This document shows, in pieces, positions 41,271-50,056 of a stretch of 64,000 nt of DNA. Made by a program: the position numbers and the translations under genes. The stretch's first letter is position 1; every line of letters begins with the position of its first letter. The stretch lies in contig CBDCUK010000002.1 in NCBI GenBank assembly GCA_965222755.1, positions 1 to 64,000 on the forward strand. Reading direction: 5' to 3'. This DNA comes from JABABV01 sp965222755 (GTDB taxonomy: Bacteria > Bacillota_I > Bacilli_A > Mycoplasmatales > JABABV01). The notes below the pieces were generated by a model. The model was given only the letters and a program-made list of their open reading frames with translations. It ran no database searches and was not told the DNA's origin.

Positions 41271-41753
41271 ATGATTGTAATATACACAACGCCATCTTGC
41301 GGTTCTTGTAGAAAAGCTAAAAAATGATTAGAACATTACAATATTCCATATATTGAAAAAAATATTTTTATTAGTACGTTACACGAAAAAGAATTAAAAA
41401 ATATTTTAAAATTAACAGATAACGGTTTTGCCGATATCATTTCTACCCGTTCTAAAGTTTTCAACTCAACTCAATTAGATATTAATAGTATGAAAATTTC
41501 TGAAATTATTAGTTTTATTAAAAAATATCCAAGTGTTCTTAAACGACCAATTATCGTTGACAACGCAAAAGATAATTTACAAATAGGATATAATAGTGAT
41601 GATATTAGAATTTTCTTACCAAAATCTCTGCGTCGTTGATCTTATGATTGTGATAGTTGTCCAATGAAATCAAATGAGTGTAAAGCTTGTGAAAGTGATT
41701 TTGCCGATGCTAAAAAATCTTTAGAAAAAGATCGTCAAATATGTTTAAATTAA
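41271..41753 (+). CDS. Spx/ArsC-family protein with cysteine-rich C-terminal tail
   Basis: Thioredoxin-fold protein of the Spx/arsenate reductase family. TTPSCGSCRKAKKWLEHYNI (residues 6-25) has the redox CxxC at 10-13. YPSVLKRPIIVD is the conserved Pro loop, and IGYNSDDIRIFLP follows as in Spx. Spx proteins are about 130 aa; this one is 160 because of an added tail with four cysteines (YDCDSCPMKSNECKACESD, residues about 125-143) and a final Cys. Spx acts on RNA polymerase under thiol stress; a second metal or redox site in the tail is inference. nadK follows. Confidence 0.88.
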
Positions 41754-41769
41754 AATAGGGGGTAATATT

Positions 41770-42576
41770 ATGAAGTATTTAATTTATAATAACAATTATC
41801 CACAATCAGTAAAATTAGTAAAGCAGTTAGAAATTTTTTTAACAAAAAAAAACTTTACTAAAGTGAGTGAAAAACCAGACATTATTATATCTGTTGGTGG
41901 GGACGGCACTTTTTTAAGAGCTGTTAACAAATATTTTGACACTAATAAAGAAGTTATTTTTATCCCTGTCAATAGCGGGAGCATTGGTTTTTTTAGTTAT
42001 TGTGATTTAACGAACTGAGAAAAGAAATTAACAACTTTAATTAATCTTAATTTTTCACAAAGTTTTATCCAACAACCTCTTTTAACTATTAAACATAATC
42101 AGAAAAGATTTTTTGCAGTTAACGAAATAAGAATTATTAATCACAGTTATACAATTGCTGGGGATATTTTTATTAACAATAAATTATTTGAATTTTACCG
42201 TGGTAGTGGATTAGTATGATCTTCTGGAGTTGGTTCTACAGGTTATAGTAAAAGCATTGGTGGCTCAATTATCTTACTTGAAGCACAAATCTTTCAAATG
42301 TGTGAAATTGCGCCTATCTCCAATAACGAACATCGCTCTGTGGGAGCGCCGATAATTATGCCTTCTAATTACCAAGTTAAATTTCAACCTCGCAAAAAAT
42401 TAATTAATACCCATTTAGTTATTGATGGAATTGATAGTCAAATTACAATTAAGGAACCACTAACTATTTCTTATGGCGAAGAACATTTAAAAATCGTTAG
42501 TGATTTAAAAAATAATCAAATTAAATATCTGTCCAAAAAATTAATAACAAATAAATATGAAAATGGAGCATATTAA
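41770..42576 (+). CDS. nadK: NAD kinase
   Basis: Makes NADP from NAD. IISVGGDGTFLRAVNKY holds the GGDGT motif at residues 43-47. FIPVNSGSIGFFSYCD, FAVNEIRIINHS and SSGVGSTGYSKSIGGSII are the usual substrate loops. Length 268 aa. The NADPH pool it supports is used by FolD, Dxr and the flavoprotein reductase here. GGGGG precedes the ATG; two bases separate it from the next gene. Confidence 0.95.
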
Positions 42577-42578
42577 AA

Positions 42579-43025
42579 ATGAACAATATAATTAACTTAG
42601 TTTTAAATAGTTCGCTATCAGGATATGAAATATCAGCTGTGGCATTAATGGTAGTGACAACAATATCTGTGCCATTATTATGATGATATGGAATGGGAAG
42701 CGCTTTAAGAATTCGTAAAAATACTAATAATGATGTTTTATTAAAATTACCTTTTAAATTTGAAAGTTTTGTCAAAATTATTGGTGGCAATAAAAATGTT
42801 TTAAAAGCAAAAGCAGAAACTAGCAAAGTCAAAATTTGAGTCAATGATATTTCTGATATTGATTTTGATTTATTAAAATCATTAAAATCAGTTACTGGAA
42901 CTTTTAAAATGAGTGATTCTGTTACTGTTATTATTGGTAGAACAGCTGACACTTTAGCTTTTAGATTAAATGAAATTAACAATAACGAAGAAGAAGAAGA
43001 AGTGAAAGAAATAAAAAAAAGTTAA
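42579..43025 (+). CDS. Membrane protein with PTS EIIB-like domain lacking the active Cys, 148 aa
   Basis: A short N-terminus, a membrane helix (about residues 15-42), then a soluble domain. KFESFVKIIGGNKNVLKAKAE, VKIWVNDISDIDFDLLKSL and TVIIGRTADTLAFRLNE follow the glucose-type EIIB pattern (GGxxNI..CxTRLR..xxD...D...LK...G......qViiG). The phosphorylated Cys of the CxTRLR motif is replaced in the aligned AETSKVK segment, so phosphate transfer is not expected. An acidic tail (EEEEEVKE) closes the protein. It is coupled to nadK. It may be a regulatory or structural relic domain. Confidence 0.72.
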
Positions 43026-43047
43026 CTTAAAAGTTAACTTTTTTTTA
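43013..43047 (+). terminator. Bidirectional intrinsic terminator
   Basis: AAAAAAAGTTAACTT / AAGTTAACTTTTTTT arms around AA. It contains both the stop of the EIIB-like gene and the stop of the converging HAD gene. Confidence 0.85.
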
Positions 43048-44007
43048 TTTGTTAATATTTTCAATTTCAATACTATGATTTTCAATAAAGCGTAAAGCAT
43101 ATTTACCAACACCAGAATTATTATTGTCGTGTTTAGTAATATAATTAGCAACCGCTTTAATTTCGTTAACAGCATTTTTCATAGCGACACCATGCTCAGC
43201 AATAGTAATTAATTCAATATCATTAAAATCATTTCCAAACGTTAAAGTATGGTTTAAAGAAACGTTATAATGGATGGCAATTTCTTTTAATGCTGTTCCT
43301 TTATCAGCGCCAATTGAAGACATATCAATAAAGAAACTTCCATCTGATACTGGTCATAATCTAATGTAAAGAGCATTACTATATTTGGCAATTAAGATTT
43401 GGCGAATTCTAATCGCAGCTTTATAATCAATGACTTGAATAATTAAAATTAAAGGATCAATGATTAAATGTTTTAATAAATCACCCTCATAAATACTTGT
43501 TAAATTAGTGAAAAAGAAGAATTTTTCAACCATTTCATCTCTTTTTTGCATCACAACAGCACGATTATCCTCCATAACAATATTGATAATATCTTGATCA
43601 TTACGATAAGATTCTAAAATATCTTTAACGATATCACGAGATATAACACGAACTAATGGTTCAAATGCCAAATCATTAGGACTATGAATGAAACCACCAT
43701 TATAATTAGCAACCATTGAGTTTTTAATGCCTAATTGGTTATAAATTGGTAAAGTCCCTCTTCAAGGGCGCCCAGTAATAATGGCAATATAATGGCCAGC
43801 ATTAATTAAATGGTTTAAAACTTGCACATCATATTTAGAAATAATTCCCTTGTCATTTAATAAAGTACCATCTAAATCAATTCCAATTAATCATGGTGTT
43901 GTAGTTCTATTGATTACTAATTTATGATCTTTTGTTTCTTTGATGAAATTTTCAGATTTTAACAATTCTATTTTCTTTTTAATAATATTTTTTTTCTTAT
44001 TAGTCAT
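43045..44007 (-). CDS. Cof-type HAD-IIB family phosphatase
   Basis: Haloacid dehalogenase-fold hydrolase. GIDLDGTLLNDKGIIS (about residues 41-56) is motif I with the nucleophile Asp; YIAIITGRPWRG is motif II; GADKGTALKEIA supplies motif III Lys; LTFGNDFNDIELI is motif IV. The C2B cap of about 100 residues between motifs places it in the Cof/YbiV group of sugar-phosphate or flavin-phosphate phosphatases. Length 320 aa, with an extra basic N-terminal tail of about 35 residues. Substrate unknown. It lies downstream of rpmB on the same strand. Confidence 0.92.
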
Positions 44008-44055
44008 AATTTACAAAACCCTTCTTTTGTTAATATCAATTTAATAAAATTATAC

Positions 44056-44086
44056 AAAAAAAACTACCTTAATAGTAGTTTTTTTA
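44056..44086 (-). terminator. Intrinsic terminator after rpmB
   Basis: AAAAAAACTAC / GTAGTTTTTTT arms around a 7-base loop, located 18 bases downstream of the rpmB stop on the reverse strand. Confidence 0.8.
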
Positions 44087-44103
44087 AATAGATTTAAATA
44101 GAT

Positions 44104-44301
44104 TTAAACAATTTTACCTTGTTTTTTTAATGTTTTCATTGTTCTTGCACTAACTTTTAAAGTTTGTGGTTGACCTTTTTCATCTAAAACTTTAACTTTT
44201 TGTAAGTTTAAGTTTCATTTACGACGAGTAGAGTTAAGTGCATGTGATCGGCGATTTCCACTTAAAGCGCCTTTTTTAGTAATATCGTCTTTACGTGCCA
44301 T
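44104..44301 (-). CDS. rpmB: 50S ribosomal protein L28
   Basis: MARKDDITKKGALSGNRRSHALNSTRRKWNLNLQ in two parts is the L28 N-terminal pattern (R-D-x-x-GKxxxxGNxxSHAxxxTKRxWxPNLQ). VSARTMKTLKKQGKIV ends it as in the family. Length 65 aa. The Trp is encoded by TGA. It starts at ATG 44301 with AAAGGAG upstream. Other Mollicutes also carry L28 as a single-gene unit. Confidence 0.95.
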
Positions 44302-44566
44302 TAGTAAAACTCCTTTGCAATATTCAATTATAAATTTATCTAATTATACAATGTCATAACACATTCTTTAAGATATATTATAATATACAAATTCCTGTGT
44401 ATTAACGTTTCTATATAATAACATAATATTAATAATTTTCATAAATTTTTATTTATTTAAGTAAAATAACTCCTTTTATTTCTTTTTAGTTTATAATAAC
44501 CTTATTAATAAATTTATAAATTAATTTTTATAACTTTTCAAAATTTTAAGAAATGATTGGTATGAT

Positions 44567-46192
44567 ATGAATAAATCAGTAGCACAACAAAGATATTTGT
44601 TCACAGAAGCAAATATGATGAGAACAATTTTAACAATTTCAATCCCAGCAGTTTTGGGAATGGTTGTTTTAGGGCTTTATAATTTTTCGGACAGATTATT
44701 AGCTGCCCATTTAGTTAAAGATCCGACATCAACATTAAAAGCAATGGCGCTAGCTAGTCCAGTATTTTTATTAATGAATGCTATCGGAGCACTTTTTTCT
44801 TTAGGTGGAGCTACCCGTTTTGGGGTCGCAATTGGTGCTAAAAAACCTGGATTAGCACGTAAAATTGCTGGAAATACGATGGCGATTAGCCTTTTAATTG
44901 GAATCGCAATGACAATTTTTATGTGATATTTTCAAGCAACTTTTATCAAATGACAAAGTAGCGGTTCTTTAAGTAGTGAAACCATGGCAAAAGCAACTGC
45001 TTATAATCGTTATATTATAATCGGATTTGTGCCTTTATTATTTTCTTGAATTTTTTCAGGATTTTTAAGACAAGAGGGTCATTCTGTTTCAGCAGCAGTT
45101 ATTAGTTTTGCCCCAGCGTTTTTAAATGTTTTATTAGATTATGTATTTATGGGTCCTTTAAAAATGGGTCTTAAAGGAGCAGCAATCGCAACTTCTGTTG
45201 ACCAAACTTTTCAAGCGTTTTTAGGATTTGCTTTGGTGATTTTCTTTTTCAAAGATTCATTACTAAGAGTGAGATGACATCATTTTCGATTTAATTTTCG
45301 TATATTATGATTAATCTTTATTATTGGATTAACACCTTTTGCCCGTTATTTTGGGTTAACTTTATCTAGAACGTTTACAAACATTTTTGTTAGTGATATG
45401 CATTTTTCAAACGGAGTTTCCGCCGGTCAATATTGAATTTATATTTTGGGTGGGATCATGCCAATTATTTACTTATTGTTTCCCCCTGCTTTTGGATTTG
45501 CTCAAGGTGGTCGCGCCGTTATTTCTTATAATTATGGAGCGAAAAATTACAAACGGGTAATTCAAGCATTTTATTATACTTTAGTAATGATGATGATTTA
45601 TTTATTTATTGTGACGCTTTTATTAGAAGTCTTTCCAAAAGAATTATTACGTATTTGAAAATTCCAAGATAATGGAGTTCAAATATTCAATAAAGGACAA
45701 TTTTTAAACGCATTACACCATTTAGATATTAACTTATATAATAAATATAAAAATATTGATAATAATCAAATTATCACTTGAAATGGTAATAGCCCATTAG
45801 CTGGTCTTCCAGGATCAGTCGTAGTGCATCCTCTAAAAGATGGAGCATTAGGAGCTCGCGTTGGTTGAATTACTTTATTTAGTTTAGGAATGTATTATTC
45901 TGTTCTATCACTTTACCAAGGTTGTGGAATTGGAAAATGAGCATTTGGAATGAGTTTAGTAAGAGTCGTAATTAACGTGCCAATTACTTATGCCGGAGTT
46001 TTAGTTTCTGAAGCAGCAAACCATAATGTGGTCTATTATTGAATTTTCCAAGGTTTAGTAAGCAACTTATTAGTTTGCGCAGTTTCAGCATTTCTGGGTT
46101 ATTATTTAATTAAGAACTTTAATAAGAATTTCAAACTCTTAAAAAGCGCTAATAAAGAAGAAAAAATCTTAGAACAAAAAACAGCTTTATAA
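44567..46192 (+). CDS. MATE-family efflux transporter, 541 aa
   Basis: Twelve-helix exporter of the MATE/DinF group. MMRTILTISIPAVLGMVVLGLYN opens helix 1; FLLMNAIGALFSLGGATRFGVAIGAKKPGLARK and SGFLRQEGHSVSAAVISFAPAFLNVLLDYVFM are family-typical; PPAFGFAQGGRAVISYNYGAKNYKRV marks the second half. Unusually, a polar segment of about 65 residues (about 363-426) stands between two helices of the second half, making the protein longer than the usual 440-460. Drug or metabolite export coupled to Na+ or H+ is the family role. It is flanked by a 265-base AT-rich gap upstream in which I see no gene. Confidence 0.9.
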
Positions 46193-46200
46193 AAAATCGC

Positions 46201-46272
46201 AAAACAAAACTTTAAAATATTAAAATAGTAATTTTGTTTAGTTACCTTGAATATCTTGAAGTTTTGTTTTTT
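46201..46272 (+). terminator. Possible terminator after the MATE gene
   Basis: 12-base perfect arms (46201-46212 and 46259-46270) ending in T's, but with a 46-base loop, so a weaker candidate. Confidence 0.45.
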
Positions 46273-46395
46273 AATAGTCGTATGGTATAATAATAAAACG
46301 TATTTTTAAAACATTACTTATTTAATTTGTGTAAAAATATCTAAAATATCTATAAAATAAGAATGTTTTTTTAAAAAATAAACTTAGGAGTTATT

Positions 46396-48105
46396 ATGAA
46401 TGCAAAATTAATCAACGCTGACTTATTACTTAAAATGTTAATTTCTGGTGTCCACAATTTAGCTAATCACAAAGAGGAAATTAACTCTTTGAATGTTTTT
46501 CCAGTGCCTGATGGGGATACTGGTTCTAATATGTCGATGACAGCAGTTTCAGGAATAAATGAAATTGGTGACAAAGAATTTAATACACCTTTTAAATTAA
46601 TGTCTAGTTTTGCAAGAGGGCTATTATTAGGAGCTCGCGGTAACTCAGGAGTAATTTTTTCACAAATTTTTAAAGGTTTTTCTTTAGGAATTAAAGAAGA
46701 AAACACAGAATTAAACGTGGTTAATTTTAATGCTTGTCTATTAGAAGCTAAAAAATCAGCTTATGCAGCAGTTATGAAGCCAGTTGAAGGAACGATTTTA
46801 ACAGTAATTCGTGAAGTTGGAGAATCATTAATTGATAAAATTAATCAAGATATGACTTTTGATAAATATTTTGAATTATTAATTAAAGCAGCTAAAAAAT
46901 CAGTTAATAACACACCAAACCTTTTACCTGTTTTAAAAGATGTTGGAGTTGTTGATTCCGGTGGTCAAGGATTATTATTATTCTTTATTGGGATGCAAAA
47001 AGCTTTTTTAGGAAAACCGATTAAAAATAATAGTTCAATCATTACAAAAATTAAAGCTAAAAACCAAAAGAACAAAGATAATCTTTTAAAATCAAAAACT
47101 TTAAGCGGTAATTTTGGTTATTGTACAGAATTTGTTGTAATTGTTGATGATTTGAAAAAATTATCTCTATTTAACAAAGATCGCTACATTAAAGATTTAG
47201 AAAAATTAGGAACTTCAATCGTAGTCGTATCTGATGATAATATTATTAAAACTCATATTCATAGTAAAAAACCTGGTAACGTTTTAAATTTATCTCAAAA
47301 AATTGGTTATTTTAAATCAATCAAGATTGATAATATGACATTACAAGTTTCTGAAAATCAACATGAACATGAAGTTGAAGTCAAAGCAAATATTTCAAAA
47401 GAGTCTACTGATATTGAAGCACTACAATTTCAAAAACGTAATTTTGAATTAGAAAATGCCTTAATCGTTGTTGCTAATGGTCAGGGAATTATTGAAGAAT
47501 TTAAGAATACCAACGCTAATTACGTTGTTAGTGGCGGACAAACTATGAATCCATCTGCCAAAGATTTTATTAATGCAATTGCTCATGTAAATGCGAAAAC
47601 TGTTTACATTTTACCAAATAATAGTAATATTATTTTAGCAGCTGAACAAGCCGCAGCCGTTGAAAAACGTTCTAAAGTAATAGTTATTCCGACTCGAACA
47701 ATTATGCAAGGAATTTTAGCAGCAATGTATTTTAATAATACTGAAAAATTAAAAGTTAATCGCAAAAATATGCGTCAAGCAATTAAAACAGTAGCCAGCG
47801 CTTCGATCACAATGGCAAATAAAAATACAACTTATAAAAGATTTCATATTAAAGAAGGTCAATATTTAGGAATTATCGAAAAAGAAATTTCAGTTGTTCG
47901 TAATAGTATTTTAGATACAGCGAAACGATTATTGAAAAAAATGATTACTAAAGATTCTGAAATTGTAACTTTATTTTATGGTAAAGATACCAATTTAGAA
48001 ACCGCTAACCAAATTCAATTATTTATTGAAGAAACTTATGATATTGAAGTTGAAGTCAAACAAGGAGACCAACCTATTTATCATTTTGTTATCGGTGTTG
48101 AATAA
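46396..48105 (+). CDS. fakA: Fatty acid kinase catalytic subunit FakA (DAK2/DegV-partner, YloV-like)
   Basis: Phosphorylates fatty acids held by DegV/FakB proteins, giving acyl-phosphate for phospholipid synthesis. The N-terminal DhaL-type nucleotide domain has INSLNVFPVPDGDTGSNMSMT (about residues 28-48, metal-binding Asp pair) and LLGARGNSGVIFSQIFKGF. A middle linker is followed by a DegV-like C-terminal domain (YVVSGGQTMNPS, VIPTRTIMQGI). Length 569 aa. plsX follows, as in many Gram-positives, consistent with acyl-phosphate handling. No FakB is seen in the window. Confidence 0.94.
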   Translation: MNAKLINADLLLKMLISGVHNLANHKEEINSLNVFPVPDGDTGSNMSMTAVSGINEIGDKEFNTPFKLMSSFARGLLLGARGNSGVIFSQIFKGFSLGIKEENTELNVVNFNACLLEAKKSAYAAVMKPVEGTILTVIREVGESLIDKINQDMTFDKYFELLIKAAKKSVNNTPNLLPVLKDVGVVDSGGQGLLLFFIGMQKAFLGKPIKNNSSIITKIKAKNQKNKDNLLKSKTLSGNFGYCTEFVVIVDDLKKLSLFNKDRYIKDLEKLGTSIVVVSDDNIIKTHIHSKKPGNVLNLSQKIGYFKSIKIDNMTLQVSENQHEHEVEVKANISKESTDIEALQFQKRNFELENALIVVANGQGIIEEFKNTNANYVVSGGQTMNPSAKDFINAIAHVNAKTVYILPNNSNIILAAEQAAAVEKRSKVIVIPTRTIMQGILAAMYFNNTEKLKVNRKNMRQAIKTVASASITMANKNTTYKRFHIKEGQYLGIIEKEISVVRNSILDTAKRLLKKMITKDSEIVTLFYGKDTNLETANQIQLFIEETYDIEVEVKQGDQPIYHFVIGVE

Positions 48106-48116
48106 CACAAAGATTA

Positions 48117-48162
48117 AAAAAATAAAATTAAACTTCAAATATTGTTGTTTAATTTTATTTTT
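48117..48162 (+). terminator. Intrinsic terminator after fakA
   Basis: AAAAATAAAATTAAAC / GTTTAATTTTATTTTT arms, 16 bases each, with a 13-base loop and T-rich end. A TATAAT (48243-48248) lies further on, before plsX. Confidence 0.7.
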
Positions 48163-48279
48163 GTTAATTATTTTTCAATAGATTATAACTAAAATAAGAA
48201 AAACCTTTAATTTTTAAGGATTTATTAGACATTTTTTATCAATATAATGTAAAATTAATAAAGAGGTGTTTTAATTAAA

Positions 48280-49281
48280 ATGACAATGACAACAAAAAGA
48301 ACAATTGCCCTAGATGTAATGGGTGGAGATAATGCGCCGTTATCAAATTTAACAGCAGCAAAAGATTTTTTACAGAAATATCCTAAATATAAAATTATTT
48401 TAGTTGGTCCAAAAAAAGTTTTAGATCCTTTTTTAAAAGAAAATCAGAAATTGAATTTAGAACTTTGTTATGCAGAAAATGCATTAGCTATGGATGCTTC
48501 AAACTTAGCTGGATGTCGTGATCGCGAATCTTCAATGTATAAAACGCTTAATTTATTAAAAAAACAAACAGCAGACTTAGCATTAAGTTCTGGTCCAACA
48601 GGAGCACTAGTAGCTGCCAGTTATCATATTTTACGTAGCTTTCCCAAAATGAAAAAACCAGCACTTCTAGCAACGGTTTTAAACGTTGACAGCAAACCTG
48701 TTATTATGTTGGACGTCGGAGCAAACATCACTTATACAGCTGATGAATTAAACCAATTAGCTAATTGTGGAAGTCTTTATTATAGTCAAATGTATAATTT
48801 TAAAGCTCCCAAAATTGGTTTAATTAATAATGGGACCGAAAAAAGTAAAGGAATCCCTTTATATGTTGAAGCTAATAAAAAATTAGCTGCTAATAAAAAT
48901 ATCAATTTTTATGGAAATATTGAAGCTTTTGATATTTTAAATGATAATGTTCAAGTAGCAATTGGTGATGGTTTTGCAATGAATATTGCACTTAAATCAA
49001 TGGAAGCCGGAGCAGAAACAGCATTTAAAATTTTGAAAAAGAAATTAACTAGTTCTTTTTTTACAAAGATTAAAGCATTGTTAATCCGCTCAAAAATGCG
49101 AGAATTATATCAAGAATTTAATCCTAAACGTTTTAATGGTGCTGTTATTATGGGGATTCAAGGATTAGTTTTCAAATCTCATGGTTCAAGTGATGCTGAA
49201 GCGATGTTAAATGCGTTGACTAATGTTAAGAGAGCCCTAGATACAAATTTATTGGATACACTGAAAGAAGGATTTTCTTAA
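48280..49281 (+). CDS. plsX: Phosphate acyltransferase PlsX
   Basis: Interconverts acyl-ACP and acyl-phosphate, feeding PlsY. TIALDVMGGDNAPLSNLTAAKDFL (residues 7-30, in two motifs), SSGPTGALVAASYHILRSFPKMKKPAL, LLDVGAN-like MLDVGANITYT, and KIGLINNGTEKSKG are canonical. Length 333 aa. Its TAA stop overlaps the rnc ATG (TAATG), so translation is coupled. It uses the same acyl-phosphate that FakA makes. Confidence 0.96.
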   Translation: MTMTTKRTIALDVMGGDNAPLSNLTAAKDFLQKYPKYKIILVGPKKVLDPFLKENQKLNLELCYAENALAMDASNLAGCRDRESSMYKTLNLLKKQTADLALSSGPTGALVAASYHILRSFPKMKKPALLATVLNVDSKPVIMLDVGANITYTADELNQLANCGSLYYSQMYNFKAPKIGLINNGTEKSKGIPLYVEANKKLAANKNINFYGNIEAFDILNDNVQVAIGDGFAMNIALKSMEAGAETAFKILKKKLTSSFFTKIKALLIRSKMRELYQEFNPKRFNGAVIMGIQGLVFKSHGSSDAEAMLNALTNVKRALDTNLLDTLKEGFS

Positions 49282-49997
49282 TGAATAAAAATAATAAAAA
49301 TCAACCAAGCAAACCAAAACACGAAATTAAAGATTTGTTAAAATCTTTAAAAATTAATTATCGAAATTTAGATTTATATAAAGAAGCCCTAACGCATTCA
49401 TCATATGTTAATGAATATAAAATGGGTCGCGATTATCAACGTTTAGAATTTTTGGGAGATGCGATTATTGAAATGTGCACCTCTGTTTTTGTTTATAAAT
49501 ATTTTGGCGAAATCAATGAAGGTCAAATGAGTTTAATCAGAACTAAAAATGTTAATAAAATAGCTTTATCAAAACTAAGTCAAAATTTAGGAATCGGAAA
49601 ATATATTTTACTTGGCAAAGGAGCTTTAAGCGAAGATAAAATTAATCAGTCATCATCATTGTTGGAAGATGTTTTCGAAGCTTTAGTTGCTGCAATATTT
49701 TTAGATTTAGGAATGCAAAATGTTAATCGCTTTTTAGATTTTACATTATATGAAGCAATCAGACAAACGCCTTTAAATAATCTCAAACACAGTAAAACAA
49801 AATTACAAGAACTAGTTCAAAGTGAAAAGAATTCAGAAGTTTATTATCAAGATATCTCATCATCAAATAGTAACTTTCACGCTAAGGTTTTTATCAATGG
49901 CATTGAATATGGTCAAGGTTATGGAAAGACTAAAAAAATGGCAGAAGAAGCTGCTGCAACAGCTGCGCTTTCAAAATTAGCAACAACAAGTAATTAA
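49281..49997 (+). CDS. rnc: Ribonuclease III
   Basis: Double-strand RNA endonuclease processing rRNA. RNase III signature YQRLEFLGDAIIEM (about residues 52-65), with LLEDVFEALVAAIFLDLG supplying the second acidic cluster. The C-terminal dsRNA-binding domain starts at SKTKLQELVQSE and ends GKTKKMAEEAAATAALSKL. Length 238 aa. It is coupled to plsX and followed by smc, the conserved plsX-rnc-smc-ftsY order. Confidence 0.97.
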   Translation: MNKNNKNQPSKPKHEIKDLLKSLKINYRNLDLYKEALTHSSYVNEYKMGRDYQRLEFLGDAIIEMCTSVFVYKYFGEINEGQMSLIRTKNVNKIALSKLSQNLGIGKYILLGKGALSEDKINQSSSLLEDVFEALVAAIFLDLGMQNVNRFLDFTLYEAIRQTPLNNLKHSKTKLQELVQSEKNSEVYYQDISSSNSNFHAKVFINGIEYGQGYGKTKKMAEEAAATAALSKLATTSN

Positions 49998-50056
49998 AAT
50001 AATATTATAATTAATCTATAGAGAATATTTTTAATCTGAACAAGAGGTAATAATAA

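Noticed and set aside
42521..42982. Reverse open frame opposite the EIIB-like gene
   Set aside because: Its composition is a mirror of the forward coding sequence; the forward gene has domain similarity and coupling to nadK.
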